The position numbers and the translations under genes were made by a program. The notes beneath the pieces were generated by a model, which was given only the letters and a program-made list of their open reading frames with translations, searched no databases and was not told the origin of the DNA. From a virus: a stretch of DNA of 64,000 bases. How positions within the stretch are numbered: the stretch's first letter is position 1; every line of letters begins with the position of its first letter. Where the stretch lies: positions 1 through 64,000 of IMG/VR virus record IMGVR_UViG_3300036770_004143; one strand, written 5' to 3'. Of this stretch, positions 63,666-64,000 are shown one piece after another.

Positions 63666-64000
63666 TTAAAAAATTACTACCCCAGTTCCGGTTAAATGAC
63701 CTAAATGTGAAATATCTATTTTATTAATATCAATAAACTTCCAAAAAGTAATCATTTCTTCATTTAATTTTATGTCATCTAGTAAAAGATAACCTTTGTA
63801 ATTTATTTCCTTTAAATAATTGAAAAAAGTTTTCTCAAATGTTCCATCATGGAAAGTATCAAGCAAAATATATCTTGAACTTAATATTAAATCTAAATAT
63901 TCTGGTTTTAATATGTCATCAATATATACATTAATATTTGTAGGGGTAACTGTTAAAGTTAATTGATTATGTAAATTAAATGTATTAATTTTATTACTTG
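63666..64000 (-). CDS. Methyltransferase-like protein, C-terminal part (partial)
   Basis: The frame is open from the window edge to the stop at 63666, giving 110 residues; the start lies outside. The segment ILLDTFHDGTFEKTFFNYLK, then NYKGYLLLDDIKLNEEMITF and the end SHLGHLTGTGVVIF match the C-terminal half of a methyltransferase-like group found in environmental phages and algal viruses (LDDIxLN...GHxTGTGxVxF). It continues the glycan operon upstream of the FkbM gene. Confidence 0.55.
   Translation of the reverse strand, partial: SNKINTFNLHNQLTLTVTPTNINVYIDDILKPEYLDLILSSRYILLDTFHDGTFEKTFFNYLKEINYKGYLLLDDIKLNEEMITFWKFIDINKIDISHLGHLTGTGVVIF

Noticed and set aside
1-64000. tRNA or rRNA genes
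   Set aside because: No cloverleaf with a GTTC-type T arm and CCA-end pattern was noticed in the intergenic DNA; the gaps are mostly under 220 bp. A tRNA scan would settle it.

Overview
The window is a 64-kb piece of an AT-rich (roughly 30% G+C by eye) tailed-phage genome of the T4-like contractile-tail type. It carries T4-style replication and recombination proteins: a family B DNA polymerase, a gp41-like helicase, UvsX, an RNase H-type 5' nuclease, a gp32-like SSB and class I ribonucleotide reductase. It also carries a contractile-tail set: sheath, tube, tape measure, LysM wedge protein and very large baseplate proteins. Three things point to a Bacteroidetes host: a TonB-dependent outer-membrane receptor of the Bacteroidetes type, a tail-tip protein with the Fibrobacter/Bacteroidetes 'major paralogous' domain, and several promoters matching the Bacteroidetes -33 TTTG / -7 TAnnTTTG consensus. 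It may be from an uncultured phage; no tRNA genes or host chromosomal genes were seen.

Layout. 1-8.5 kb (minus strand): the nrdA start, nrdB with an in-frame intein, and a 'fractured' gp41 helicase gene whose halves each end in half of a split intein and flank a free-standing endonuclease gene; then an unknown gene, RNase H, uvsX and gp32. 8.6-25.4 kb (minus): two small unknown genes, a 2257-aa baseplate protein, a TnpB element wedged between baseplate genes, a gp53-like LysM protein, a 1558-aa baseplate protein with an OmpA-like module, the tape measure, and an assembly-chaperone gene overlapped by a small out-of-frame ORF. 25.5-38 kb (minus): tail tube, HAD hydrolase, glucosaminidase, tail sheath, tail-tip and fibre genes (one with about 2 kb of Thr/Pro repeats), a gp15-like terminator, a small zinc ribbon and a neck-type protein.

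38-46.6 kb is mixed: a SNF2-type helicase and a small gene (+), an operon of eight tandem paralogous LRR-like genes (-), then superoxide dismutase, a neck-type protein and two small genes (+). 46.7-54.6 kb holds DNA polymerase (-), a small unknown gene (-), the TonB-dependent receptor (+) and S-adenosylmethionine synthetase (+). 54.5-64 kb (minus) begins with a two-domain putative effector, followed by a run of glycosyltransferases and methyltransferases that looks like a surface-glycan or virion-glycan modification cluster.

The parts fit together as follows. RNR supplies dNTPs to the polymerase, helicase and recombination module. MetK could supply SAM to the dense set of methyltransferases. 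The tail cluster is arranged in coupled operons. A recurring oriented motif, ATATTTATAT, sits 10-19 nt before many start codons, including both sides of a divergent pair, and is a candidate phage late promoter. One copy lies inside a hairpin that would hide the start codon of the endonuclease in read-through mRNA, an arrangement like that of T4 homing-endonuclease genes. Function calls rest on motif recognition by eye; no database search was run.
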